From the NCBI RefSeq assembly GCF_000282335.1, contig NZ_AKJM01000059.1, positions 1-64,000 of the forward strand: a stretch of DNA of 64,000 nt, given 5' to 3'. Of the stretch, positions 48,451-58,443 are shown in pieces. Source of the DNA: Pseudomonas sp. GM48 (GTDB lineage Bacteria; Pseudomonadota; Gammaproteobacteria; Pseudomonadales; Pseudomonadaceae). The notes beneath the pieces are model-generated. The model was not told where the DNA came from. It did not search any database and saw only the letters and a program-made list of their open reading frames with translations. Each line of letters begins with the position of its first letter. Position 1 is the stretch's first letter. A program made the translations under genes and the position numbers.

Positions 48451-51400
48451 ATGGATCAGTCGACTATGGGCGCTTTGTGGCAAACCGATTCGAGTAAAAC
48501 CGTGGTCCCGAATGAAGGTGTGGATGAAGCGCCGTTACCTGAAAAACCCCGTCGCTCGAAACACGGTTGGGGAGCGTTCTGGTTATTGCTGTTGATTATC
48601 GCGATTGTCGTGGGGCTGGCCGCCGCGAGGGAAATGCGTACCTCCAGGTTTCAGGCCAGGGAAGTCAGCAAATACGCCGCATCCCTGAGCTATGAGCTCA
48701 AACCCGGCCCCAGCAATGCGATTCGCTATCCGGGCGACGGCCCGTTCGATCGGCGCCTGGGCTACAGCTCGCTGGATGAGTTTCTGCCGCGCTTGATCAA
48801 GCGCGATTTCGTCGTTGAGGCGCAAACCCGCTTTTCCCCGGCGCTATTGAAGTACAGCGACCAGGGCCTGTTCGTACCCTATGCCGAGAAGATCCAGGCC
48901 GGGCTGTCGATCACCGATTGCCGTGCAGCGCCGCTGTACCAATACAACTATCCGCAGCAGCTTTATTCATCCTTTGCCTCGATTCCGCCGGTGGTGGTCA
49001 ACAGCCTGCTGTTCATCGAGAACCGCTTCCTGCTCGACCCCAAACAACCTCTGGCCAACCCGGCCGTGGACTGGCCGCGGTTCGGCATGGCGGCGTGGTC
49101 CCAGGTGGCCAAGATGTTGCATGTGCCCGGCCAATCCGCCGGTGGCAGTACCCTGGCCACACAACTGGAGAAGTACCGGCATTCCCCCGATGGTCTGACG
49201 GTCAATGGCGCGGAAAAAATTCGCCAAATGGTCTCCGCCACCGTACGCGCCTATCAGGCCGGGCCGCAAACCCTCGAAGCCCGGCAGAATGTGGTGCGCG
49301 ACTACCTCAACAGCGTGCCGCTGTCGGCCGTACCGGGCCACGGTGAAGTGCATGGCATGGCTGAAGGGTTGCGCGTGTGGTACGGCTCCGACTTCAAACT
49401 GGCCAACGAAGCGTTGTCCAGCACCGCGACGGATCCAAAAACCATGGCGGACAAAGGCCTGGCCCTGCGCGAAATGCTGTCGCTGATGATTGCCCAGCGC
49501 CGCCCGTCGCATTACCTGACCAAGGGCCGGGATGAGTTGGCCGACCTCACCGACAGTCATATTCGTTTGCTGGCCCAGAACAATGTGATCGATGCGCCGT
49601 TCGCCGCCGCGGCACTGGCCAGCAAGGTGACGTATCGCGACTGGGCGACCCAGCCGACCATCCAACCGATCGAAACCAACAAAGGCATCAGCGTGGCCCG
49701 CAGCCGCCTGGCCGGTTTGCTCAATCGGCCGCTGTACGACCTCGACCGCCTTGACCTGTCAGCCACCAGCACCCTGCAAGGGGAATTGCAAACCCAGGCC
49801 ACCGCGTACCTGAAAAAACTCGCCGATCCGGCCTATGCGACGCAAATCGGCCTGATGGGCGAACGCTTGTTGACCCCCACCAGCACCACCCAGGTGCGCT
49901 ACAGCTTCACCCTGTTCGAACTGACCCCGGACGGCTCGCGGGTTCGAGTGCAGACCGACAGCACCGACCAGCCGTTCGACATCAACGAAGGCAGCAAACT
50001 GGAACTGGGTTCCACCGCGAAAATGCGCGTGCTCACCACCTACCTGCAAATCATCTCGGAGCTGCACGACAAGTACGCCGGCATGACCGTTCCGGAACTG
50101 AAGAAAGTCGACGTGCCGGATCAGGACCGCCTGAGCCGCTGGGCGGTCGATTACCTGATCGAGAACAACGACCGCGACCTGCAGAAAATGCTCGGTGCAG
50201 CCCTGGACCGCAAATATTCCGCCAGCCCCGGCGAGGCGTTTTTCACCGGGGGCGGCTTGCATGTGTTCCACAACTTCCGCAAGGAAGACAACGGCCGGAT
50301 ACCGACCCTGCGCGACGCCTTGCGCGAGTCGATCAACCTGCCGTTCATTCGCCTGATGCGTGACCTGGTGCGCTACACCACCTACTCCGGCGCGAACAGC
50401 AGTGCCGAACTGTTCAAGGACGACCGCGACCCGCGGCGCCAGGAATACCTGGCCTCGTTCGCTGACCGCGAAGGGACTTCGTTCCTGCTCAAGTTCTGGA
50501 AGAAGTACAAGAACAAGGACACCCAGGACCGGCTCGACACCTTCCTCGACAGCATGCGCCCGACGCCGATCCGCATGGCCGCCGTACACCGCTACTTGCT
50601 GCCGCAGGCCAGCCAGGTAAGCTTCAACTCCTTCGTGCGCTCGCACCTCCAGGGTGAAAAGCTCACCGAAAAACTCACCGACGAGCGCCTGCAACGGCTC
50701 TATGAAGCCTATGGTCCCGGCACCTACGACCTGCCCGACCAGGGTTTCATCGCCAAGGTGCACCCGCTGGACCTGTGGCTGATGGGCTACTTGCTGAACC
50801 ACCCGGACGCCAAGTGGGGCGAAATCGTCAAGGCCAGCCAGTTCGAACGCCAGGAAGTCTACAGCTGGCTGTTCAAGAGCCGGCACAAGGGCGCCCGCGA
50901 CAGCCGCATCCGCACCATGCTGGAGATCGAAGCGTTCCTCGACATTCACCAGCGCTGGCAGAAAGTCGGCTATCCATTCGACCATCTGGTGCCGTCGCTG
51001 GCCACCGCCATCGGCAGCTCCGGCGACCGTCCGGCAGCCCTGGCCGAGCTGATCGGCACCATCCTCAACGACGGCGTGCGCATGCCGACGCTGCGCATCG
51101 ACAGCCTGCATTTTGCCGCGGGCACGCCCTATGAAACCCGGTTGATCAACGACCCGGATGTGGGCAAACGGGTGATGCCATCCGAGGTCGCCACCGCCAT
51201 GCGCGAAGCCCTCTCGCAAGTGGTGGACGCCGGTACCGCCAAACGCGTGTCCGGCAGTTTCAAACTGGCCGACGGCACGCCACTGGCCATGGGCGGCAAG
51301 ACCGGCACCGGCGACAACCGCATCGAAGCCATCGGCTCCGGCGGGCGGATTCTCAGCTCCAAATCGCTCAACCGCACGGCGACCTTCGTGTTCTATATCG

Positions 51401-51615
51401 GCGATCACCACTTCGGCACCCTGACCGCCTTCGTACCGGGACGCTCGGCGGAAAGCTTCACCTTCACCTCGGCGTTGCCGGTGCAAGTGCTCAAGGGCAT
51501 GGCGCCGATACTGACGCCGTATTTGCAACCGGGCACCCACACAATGTGCGGTGCCGGGGCAGGATTGCCGGTCGTCACCCAAACCGCGACCGCACCGGGC
51601 ACATCTGCACGTTAA
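48451..51615 (+). CDS. Class A PBP-like protein with divergent glycosyltransferase
   Basis: A 1054-residue membrane-anchored protein (helix about 41-60). The GT51-like domain (about 140-320) has FIENRFLLD at 188-196 and GGSTLATQLEK at 231-241. The penicillin-binding transpeptidase domain has STAK (521-524), a possible SxN in RESINLP, and KTGTG near 950. The transpeptidase motifs are complete. The GT motifs are not canonical: ED is EN, and the third motif (EKIRQM) lacks the usual Glu. It probably acts in peptidoglycan synthesis in the periplasm. It is longer than PBP1a or PBP1b and has large insertions around 540-900. An ATG five codons inside is an alternative start. Confidence 0.85.
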   Translation: MDQSTMGALWQTDSSKTVVPNEGVDEAPLPEKPRRSKHGWGAFWLLLLIIAIVVGLAAAREMRTSRFQAREVSKYAASLSYELKPGPSNAIRYPGDGPFDRRLGYSSLDEFLPRLIKRDFVVEAQTRFSPALLKYSDQGLFVPYAEKIQAGLSITDCRAAPLYQYNYPQQLYSSFASIPPVVVNSLLFIENRFLLDPKQPLANPAVDWPRFGMAAWSQVAKMLHVPGQSAGGSTLATQLEKYRHSPDGLTVNGAEKIRQMVSATVRAYQAGPQTLEARQNVVRDYLNSVPLSAVPGHGEVHGMAEGLRVWYGSDFKLANEALSSTATDPKTMADKGLALREMLSLMIAQRRPSHYLTKGRDELADLTDSHIRLLAQNNVIDAPFAAAALASKVTYRDWATQPTIQPIETNKGISVARSRLAGLLNRPLYDLDRLDLSATSTLQGELQTQATAYLKKLADPAYATQIGLMGERLLTPTSTTQVRYSFTLFELTPDGSRVRVQTDSTDQPFDINEGSKLELGSTAKMRVLTTYLQIISELHDKYAGMTVPELKKVDVPDQDRLSRWAVDYLIENNDRDLQKMLGAALDRKYSASPGEAFFTGGGLHVFHNFRKEDNGRIPTLRDALRESINLPFIRLMRDLVRYTTYSGANSSAELFKDDRDPRRQEYLASFADREGTSFLLKFWKKYKNKDTQDRLDTFLDSMRPTPIRMAAVHRYLLPQASQVSFNSFVRSHLQGEKLTEKLTDERLQRLYEAYGPGTYDLPDQGFIAKVHPLDLWLMGYLLNHPDAKWGEIVKASQFERQEVYSWLFKSRHKGARDSRIRTMLEIEAFLDIHQRWQKVGYPFDHLVPSLATAIGSSGDRPAALAELIGTILNDGVRMPTLRIDSLHFAAGTPYETRLINDPDVGKRVMPSEVATAMREALSQVVDAGTAKRVSGSFKLADGTPLAMGGKTGTGDNRIEAIGSGGRILSSKSLNRTATFVFYIGDHHFGTLTAFVPGRSAESFTFTSALPVQVLKGMAPILTPYLQPGTHTMCGAGAGLPVVTQTATAPGTSAR

Positions 51616-51763
51616 AAGGTGGTATTCCTGTATTTTTCGCTCTTTGTTTATCGTTGGATCGAAGCTTCTTTCGGGGGTAATCCAACCCTGTATTTACGCT
51701 TTTTTTCGACCGCAGTACCTGCCTAACCTGAAAAGCCTGATTACAGCTTTTGACGGTTAGCAC

Positions 51764-54700
51764 ATGACGAATTTTTCAAGGATTGATCAAAAACGCCGCG
51801 ACACCAAAAACCAGGACGGCATTAATGACGCCTGGATCGCTCAGGCGTTGCCCGCCTGGATCACCGACATTTCCCCTGTCAACGCTCGCGCATTAAAGGC
51901 TGCCCCACACAACTTCGCTCCGTTCAAACCCCATGCCCGCTCCGCTCATCATCAGCTCAGAGAGGCGATAGCCGAGCACTGGTCTACCCAGAACGCCGTG
52001 GACGCCCTGCTTGAGAACCTGGCGGATGTTTATGCGTTTGCCGAACCCCTGTTGAAAAAAGCGCTGAGCAAGCACTACGGCGACATTGACGTCAGGAACA
52101 CCTACCTGCGGCTTTATGCCGCCGTCGGCCGCCCATGGTGGGTGCATGATTTCAAGGGTGGCACCAAGGTCAGGACGGTCTCGTTGCTGAACGCGGCCCT
52201 GCACAACTTCTCGGATGAAGAAACCTTTTCGGACTTTGCTTTTCTTGACGCGCCGGACCCACGCGGACAGATGAAAACGCTGCACATCAACCACACCATC
52301 ACGGGAGCCACGCTTACCGCCCAAACGTTCAAGGCCATCTGCCGTGATCTGAACATCGGGGCCCGCTACCAGCACGCATTGCGTCAGGCCCTCGGATTCG
52401 GCAGCCCCCTGGTGGCCAACAACGTTCGCACGGCGGTCACTGCCAGCCAAAAAGCCGCGTTGAAAGCAGCGGCACATTTGGCACTGCTCAATAAACACAT
52501 TGATGCACACGCCCATCGACTGATCCTCGGTCTGGTCCACGGCCAACGAGATTTGAAGCTCGACGGCAAGCACGTGCGCTACTACAACCTGGCCATGATG
52601 GAAACGGTGCTGGCGGGCATTGTGCTGATCACAACCGATCCTGGACCGGATGGCTCTCCCGGCCGCCTGATCGCCTATGTGCCACACGACAACCAACACC
52701 CACTCAAGGAATACCCCTCGCCCGCCGAGTTCATGGCCGAACTGACTCGCCAGTTGCGCGAAGAAAAACCCGCCAACGGAGAGCCATCGGCCGGGTTCAG
52801 TTATCAACAGTTCTTCAGCCAGTTCGTGCCCCACCAGGAGCGAGGGCATTTCTTCGCCAATCTCAATCAACGCTTGAGCACGGTGCAATGGCAGCAACGA
52901 GATCGTCAGGCCGGCGGCCCCGTCTGGAGGGATACGCCGGTGGACCATCCCAACCTGAGTTTCAGCGTCCAGGCGATCACCGATGACTATCAAAACCGCT
53001 CGCCCGACCCGGCCCATGACGACCTTTGGCAATACCTGTTCCGGATCAGGCTCAACAAGATCGTCAACGATGCCCGCGACCTCGCGATCTCCACCCAGGA
53101 TGCCGACCGCATGGCGCGTTGGGCCTGGTGGGACAACCTGGAGAAGATGCTCTCGGACATTTTCAATGTTGCCCTGTTTGTGGTTACGCCGTTCGTGCCG
53201 GTGCTCGGTGAGTTGATGCTGGCGTACACCGCTTATCAACTGACGGATGACGTATTCGAAGGCGTGGTGGACTGGGCTGAAGGTCAGACCACCGAAGCGG
53301 CCGGGCATGTATTGGGCATTGTCGAAAACCTGGTTCAGTTGGGCATCTTCGGCAGTGCCGCCGAGCTGGGCAAATCCCTCTCTTCACCGTTCATCGACGC
53401 GATGAAACCGGTGCAGTTGCCTGATGGCAGCCAACGCCTTTGGCACCCCGATCTCACGCCCTACCAACAGCACAACCTGTCATTGCCCGCCGATTCAACG
53501 CCTGATGCCTGGGGGTTGCATCGGCATCAAGGCAAATCCATTCTGCCTCACGAGGGCAAACTCCTTGAGATCGAGCGAGAACCCTCCGGCCGGATGCGGG
53601 TGGTTCATCCCCAGCGGCCGGACGCTTATCGACCGCAGGTGACACACAATGGCCTGGGTGCCTTCGTGCATGAAGGCGAACAGCCCGGAACCTGGAATGA
53701 ACACCAACTGATGCGCCGGCTCGGGCATTCGGTCGAGCGCTTTAGCGATGGCGAACTGGAGCAGATCCGCGCCATCAGCGGCACCGATCACGATGCCTTG
53801 CGGCGGATGTACGTCGAATCTGAAGCGCCGCCGCCACTGCTGGCCGATACCCTGAAACGCTTCGAGGCGTATGAAGATGTCGTCCTGTTGGAGCAGCAGA
53901 TTCGCAGCGGCCAACCTTTGATGCCCGACCCCGCTTCGACCTGGTTCGAGCAAACCGTAACGGAACTGCCCGGTTGGCCAGACGACAAGGCCCTGCGCGT
54001 GCTTCATCAATCCAGTGCTTCGGCGCAAGACCGCCTTTATGGCAATCCCGAGGCTTTGTCATCGGACATCCTCAGCATCAGCCTGGCGGACGTCATGGCC
54101 GGACAGTTGCCCGAACGCGTGGTGGCGTTTCTGGATGAGCCCGAACTCGCCGTCATGCTCGGCCCCGACGTGCCACCGGCGCATCGGGCACAAGCCTTGC
54201 GCAATCAACTGGCCGACTATGTCGAAGGCGAAATGGACAGGTTAGCCAAACGGACATATCGCACCCGGGAAAAAAATCGCCTCCCGCCAGTGAGATTGCT
54301 TAGCGACGTGTTTCCCGAACTGCCGTCAAGCATCGGCGAAACGCTGCTGGCCAACGCCACGGGTGCGGAACGCCTCGCGATGCTCAGCGAAAAGCGCCTT
54401 CCGTTGCGTATAAAAAATCAGGCCCGTGAACTGAATTTCGAAGTGCGCGCGGTCCGGGCAACCGAGAGCCTTTATGGGCATTCGGGGTTAACTGCGGACA
54501 CCGAGCGTCTGCTCCTGAATACGCTGAAACTGCACAGCGACGTATTCACCGACTTGCGTGTCGATATCCGCGACAGTTCCGCGCACGGAAGCTTGCGCTG
54601 CAGCGTTGGCGCGCAATCCGCTACCCGGGTCAGGACGCTCGTCAGCAGCGGCGTACGCAACAAATATGAAGTGTTCGACCAGGACAATCGCCTTTACGGT

Positions 54701-56875
54701 GCCAGCAGCCTCTATGAGTCGTTGCTGCGTGCAATGTCGCAGGATCAGCGCAACGCCTTGGGTTTCCAGCTCGGCCAGGGCAAGGCGCTCAAACACTGGT
54801 TCAAGCAAATCCTCGTCACCCCTGAAGTCCGCAGAACCGCGCTCGCCGACATTCCGATTCGCTCGCAGCGTGACCGGATCACCACCCTGCTGTTACAGGG
54901 CGGGGGCCTGAGCAAGGGCGGTTCCATCTCGCTGGATCGGCGGGTTCGCGACCTTTACCCGATCTTCAGCGCCGAGGAGGCCACGAGTTTCATTGAAGCG
55001 TTGACCGCGCAAGGTGACCCCCTGACCGCCCTTTCGGCGCTTGAGGATGAACTCGACGACCTGCGCGTCACCCTCAATCAGTGGCGTTATCAGCAATCCG
55101 ACGTCTGGGGGCCTGACCCCCAGGGTTTCCGCGACGGCGGCGGGCGCCACATCGCCGAACGACTGATCGAGTGTTTCGAACGTCGAAGCCAGGTGTTCGA
55201 TGAACGCAGCCTGCATCCCCACGGCGGTTATCGTCTCGATTTATCGGTGGAACTGAGCAGTGTCAATCTTGAGACCTGGTGGAAACACAAGCCCGATCTC
55301 AAGCGGTTTCTCGACAAGGTTTCGGTATTGAATCTGGACAACACGCGTTTCTCCAGCGAACCGGGCGGTCTGTTAAAGGACTTTGCGCACCTGGACGAAT
55401 TAAGCGCCAGAGGCTGTCAACTGACTGAAATACCCCAGGGCATCACCGCGATGCACGTTCTGTCGACCCTGCGCCTGAACGACAACCACATCCGCCTGAC
55501 AGCGCAAAGCGTTGAACAACTCAGCCGCCTGACCTACCTGAAAACCCTCAGGCTGGATCACAACCCCTTGGGCGCGCTACCGGACATCGGACACATGCCC
55601 GGCCTGATGATCGTCAGCCTGCGTGGCACCGGCATCGACACCTGGCCCCGAGGCACTTTCGCCAAACCTCGGCCTCGCGGTTTTTTCCTCGACCTGCAAG
55701 ACAACCTGCTTGCCCGCATCCCCGATGTGATCCCCGGGTCCAAGGATGCGCTGGTGGTCGCGCGCACCCGTCTGAACGCAGAAGCGCTCAGCGACATGAA
55801 CCGGTTGGCCTATGAAGACCTCAGGAGGTCCGTGGGACTCAGCCCCCGACATGCCTATCCACCTGCCACCGACAACGATCTGGCCTTCTGGCCGGTACCT
55901 GACGACAGCGAATGGTGGACGCCCTCCCCCGGGCTTGGCCGATACCGTGGCGAGGCCTGGGGTGATCTGGCCGATGAACCGGACTCGGCGGGATTCTTCA
56001 CGGTGATTCGCGGCCTTAGCCTGTCTGCTGATTATCGAGCTGGAGGCGAGTTTCGAATCGAGCTGGCCAAGCGTGTATGGCGAATGATCGATGCCGCCGA
56101 CATGGATGCCGAGCTACGGAGCACACTCTTCACCATGGCCAACGCGCCCACTAATTGCGCCGACGCCGGCGCTCAGTTGTTCAACAACATGGGGCTGGAA
56201 GTGCTGGCCTCGGAAGCCAGGTCTTTGAGCACCTCGCCGCAGATGCTCGAACGTCAACTGGTGACCCTGGCCCGGAGTGCGGCGCGTCTGGATCATGTGA
56301 ATGAAATTGCCCGGGCGGACATGCAGGAACGGATGGCCAGCGGCCTTACGCCGGATGAAGTCGAGGTCTATCTGGCCTACCAGACCGGTCTGGCCCGACG
56401 GTTGGACCTGCCCTGGCAATCGCGAAGCATGCTTCACAGGCCGGTTGCCGGCGTGAGTGAGAGCATGATCGATCACGCCTACGGCGCGGTGCTGTCACTG
56501 GAGTACGGTGACGGGCTGGTGAACCAGATGCTGGAGCAACGCTTCTGGGTTGAATACCTGCATGCGACCCACCCGCGAGCATTTGAGGAAAACACCGAGC
56601 TGTACGCGGTGGTCAAGGCCGGGTTACTGGCGGATTTGCGGCAGACGCAAAATGAACGGGCTCATACCCGGCACCGCACGGATGAATACAAAAACCAGCT
56701 CGGGGAAAAACTCAAAGAACTTGCCCGACAGCTTCCAGTGCCCGAGTCGGTTGTGTTCACTGGCAAGGAGATGACCGATGAGGTGTACAACCGATTGATC
56801 AACAATCTGTTTGACGAAGAAAAGGAGCTGGCGCGACGCCTGACCCGAATGGCATTGAAAATGGCAGGTCATTGA
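51764..56875 (+). CDS. LRR protein with NEL-type E3 ligase domain
   Basis: A 1703-residue protein resembling the large Pseudomonas proteins annotated as dermonecrotic-toxin-like/NEL E3 ligases. The N-terminal 1100 residues are mostly helical, with a hydrophobic stretch near 470-500 (VALFVVTPFVPVLGELMLAY). A leucine-rich repeat block lies at about 1185-1312 (LKTLRLDHNPLGALPDIGHM). The C-terminal NEL-like region has a probable catalytic Cys1465 in NCADAG. NEL domains transfer ubiquitin in host cells. No signal peptide or adjacent chaperone is visible, so the export route is unknown. It stands alone, and codon use looks like that of its neighbours. Confidence 0.8.
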   Translation: MTNFSRIDQKRRDTKNQDGINDAWIAQALPAWITDISPVNARALKAAPHNFAPFKPHARSAHHQLREAIAEHWSTQNAVDALLENLADVYAFAEPLLKKALSKHYGDIDVRNTYLRLYAAVGRPWWVHDFKGGTKVRTVSLLNAALHNFSDEETFSDFAFLDAPDPRGQMKTLHINHTITGATLTAQTFKAICRDLNIGARYQHALRQALGFGSPLVANNVRTAVTASQKAALKAAAHLALLNKHIDAHAHRLILGLVHGQRDLKLDGKHVRYYNLAMMETVLAGIVLITTDPGPDGSPGRLIAYVPHDNQHPLKEYPSPAEFMAELTRQLREEKPANGEPSAGFSYQQFFSQFVPHQERGHFFANLNQRLSTVQWQQRDRQAGGPVWRDTPVDHPNLSFSVQAITDDYQNRSPDPAHDDLWQYLFRIRLNKIVNDARDLAISTQDADRMARWAWWDNLEKMLSDIFNVALFVVTPFVPVLGELMLAYTAYQLTDDVFEGVVDWAEGQTTEAAGHVLGIVENLVQLGIFGSAAELGKSLSSPFIDAMKPVQLPDGSQRLWHPDLTPYQQHNLSLPADSTPDAWGLHRHQGKSILPHEGKLLEIEREPSGRMRVVHPQRPDAYRPQVTHNGLGAFVHEGEQPGTWNEHQLMRRLGHSVERFSDGELEQIRAISGTDHDALRRMYVESEAPPPLLADTLKRFEAYEDVVLLEQQIRSGQPLMPDPASTWFEQTVTELPGWPDDKALRVLHQSSASAQDRLYGNPEALSSDILSISLADVMAGQLPERVVAFLDEPELAVMLGPDVPPAHRAQALRNQLADYVEGEMDRLAKRTYRTREKNRLPPVRLLSDVFPELPSSIGETLLANATGAERLAMLSEKRLPLRIKNQARELNFEVRAVRATESLYGHSGLTADTERLLLNTLKLHSDVFTDLRVDIRDSSAHGSLRCSVGAQSATRVRTLVSSGVRNKYEVFDQDNRLYGASSLYESLLRAMSQDQRNALGFQLGQGKALKHWFKQILVTPEVRRTALADIPIRSQRDRITTLLLQGGGLSKGGSISLDRRVRDLYPIFSAEEATSFIEALTAQGDPLTALSALEDELDDLRVTLNQWRYQQSDVWGPDPQGFRDGGGRHIAERLIECFERRSQVFDERSLHPHGGYRLDLSVELSSVNLETWWKHKPDLKRFLDKVSVLNLDNTRFSSEPGGLLKDFAHLDELSARGCQLTEIPQGITAMHVLSTLRLNDNHIRLTAQSVEQLSRLTYLKTLRLDHNPLGALPDIGHMPGLMIVSLRGTGIDTWPRGTFAKPRPRGFFLDLQDNLLARIPDVIPGSKDALVVARTRLNAEALSDMNRLAYEDLRRSVGLSPRHAYPPATDNDLAFWPVPDDSEWWTPSPGLGRYRGEAWGDLADEPDSAGFFTVIRGLSLSADYRAGGEFRIELAKRVWRMIDAADMDAELRSTLFTMANAPTNCADAGAQLFNNMGLEVLASEARSLSTSPQMLERQLVTLARSAARLDHVNEIARADMQERMASGLTPDEVEVYLAYQTGLARRLDLPWQSRSMLHRPVAGVSESMIDHAYGAVLSLEYGDGLVNQMLEQRFWVEYLHATHPRAFEENTELYAVVKAGLLADLRQTQNERAHTRHRTDEYKNQLGEKLKELARQLPVPESVVFTGKEMTDEVYNRLINNLFDEEKELARRLTRMALKMAGH

Positions 56876-56931
56876 AAACGCCCTGAACGTTTCGACCATT
56901 GCCAGATGCTGTACCTGGAGGCAAACAGTCA

Positions 56932-57080
56932 GCCGGTAAGTTAAGACGCAGAACCTGTGGGAGCGTGGCTTGCCCACGAAAAACGATGACGCGTAGTACC
57001 TGAAAAACCGCGGTGCATTCTTCGCGGGCAAGCCACGCTCCCACAGGATTTTCGTCGCTCAAATGTCTTAACTTACCGGC
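56932..57080. repeat. REPIN with an extra outer inverted repeat
   Basis: Inner arms CCTGTGGGAGCGTGGCTTGC and inverse span 56954-57047. Outside them lies a perfect 16-base inverted pair, GCCGGTAAGTTAAGAC (56932-56947) and GTCTTAACTTACCGGC (57065-57080). The core GAGCGTGGCTTGCCCACG is a variant of family I. Confidence 0.85.
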
Positions 57081-57097
57081 ATTAGCCCAAGGCTTTT

Positions 57098-58372
57098 TCA
57101 TATTTCCGAATCCCAGATCACGACGATGTTCCCGGCATAGTGGGCGGCGATGCCAGGTTGCAGCATGTAATCCATGTATTCGCTCGCGACCTCAAAATGC
57201 AGGATGCCCGGCCGATTGTTCACATAATTCAGGGCTTGGTATTTTTGCTGCTCCTCCTGACCCACACGTATCAGACGACGGCGCTTGACCGGTACGCCAG
57301 CGAGATCGGTCAAGCCATCTGGCAGGGTGACGCTGAGTTCCACCAGGACGGCACGCTGCGAAACGGGGTCGCGAATCATGCAGTCGTACAGGCCGGGGAT
57401 TTCGCAGCCGATTTGCATCTTGAACCGTGATGACGCCGAGATATTGAAGGCCTGGTCGCGGTACAGGCGCACCGGCTTTCGTCCATGTTGCAGCCAGTTT
57501 TGCCACCCGCCGGCCGGCTCCAGCACGACTTTGTTACCACCCGGTGGAATATCGACCTTGAGCGTATGTTCAACGTTGAGGGTAAAACTCAATGTCAGGG
57601 TAGAGTCGCTGGGGTGCATGATATCGCCCATGTCGAAGTCCATGCCCGGGCCGACGCTGTAGGTCAAATCGCCGATAAAGATTCCGGAAGACAAGTGCAG
57701 CGGATCGGGTGTTCTCAATTCATAACCGATTTGCACCTGGTCATACCTGAACGTCTCGATTCGATAACCCGCAATTGCAGCACACTCGCCCGATGTGGGC
57801 GTCAGCCAGAAAAAAGTGCGCCAGGTTGGCTGCACGTACATGCCGCCACCAGAGCTCATGCAGGGCGCAGGTGGTGCCCATGTCCAGTCAGTCCCTCCCC
57901 ATAAACGGCGGTGCCAGACCGAACTATCATTGGATGGTGAGCCTTCACCGACCAGGTTTTGCGCCGTATCGGGAAGAATGTAACGGCCACCGATAGAAAC
58001 AATACGAACTTCGACCTCCGATGTCTCTGGCTGACCGTCGGCCTTTCTGATCGTGAGCCGTCGCCAGTCGGCCGGCACTTTGAACATTGCCCCTTTGCGG
58101 CGATCGGCATGCCCGGCCAGGATGGGAGCGATGGACTGAAACTCGATGGGGACAAGCAATGAGAACAACCCCTGCTCCTTGCAGAATTCAGGTTGCTGTG
58201 CGCAATGTCCGCTCACCGGGGTGTCATTGGTGAATTTGTTTTCGTGGGGTTTGGACGGGTCCGGCCGGAACGAGGCGCTGATGTCTATGGTCGCGGCGGT
58301 TGCCGATTCAACGGTTGGTGCACAGAGCAATAGCCACCCTGCGAAGGTGGCACAAGACTTTACTGATTTCAT
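57098..58372 (-). CDS. CS1-type fimbrial tip adhesin, second copy
   Basis: A 424-residue exported protein (signal peptide to about residue 26) of the CooD/CfaE-like tip family. Segments GRKPVRLYRDQAFNISASSR and GGWQNWLQHG, and the C-terminus NIVVIWDSEI, closely match the paralogue at 59789. The C-terminal pilin-like part should accept a donor strand, and the N-terminal half should bind a receptor. It is the last gene of the fimbrial operon in this window. The receptor is unknown. Confidence 0.82.
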   Translation of the reverse strand: MKSVKSCATFAGWLLLCAPTVESATAATIDISASFRPDPSKPHENKFTNDTPVSGHCAQQPEFCKEQGLFSLLVPIEFQSIAPILAGHADRRKGAMFKVPADWRRLTIRKADGQPETSEVEVRIVSIGGRYILPDTAQNLVGEGSPSNDSSVWHRRLWGGTDWTWAPPAPCMSSGGGMYVQPTWRTFFWLTPTSGECAAIAGYRIETFRYDQVQIGYELRTPDPLHLSSGIFIGDLTYSVGPGMDFDMGDIMHPSDSTLTLSFTLNVEHTLKVDIPPGGNKVVLEPAGGWQNWLQHGRKPVRLYRDQAFNISASSRFKMQIGCEIPGLYDCMIRDPVSQRAVLVELSVTLPDGLTDLAGVPVKRRRLIRVGQEEQQKYQALNYVNNRPGILHFEVASEYMDYMLQPGIAAHYAGNIVVIWDSEI

Positions 58373-58443
58373 CTTCGATCATGACTCCCTGTCATGCGAT
58401 GGATATTGCTGCCACTCCTGTGGCGTCATTTTTATCCCAATGC

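Noticed and set aside
49759..51582. 607-codon minus-strand frame
   Set aside because: It is antisense to the PBP-like gene, whose SxxK and KTGTG motifs fix the coding strand.
51893..53308. 471-codon minus-strand frame
   Set aside because: It is antisense to the NEL-type gene, with no ribosome site or family resemblance.
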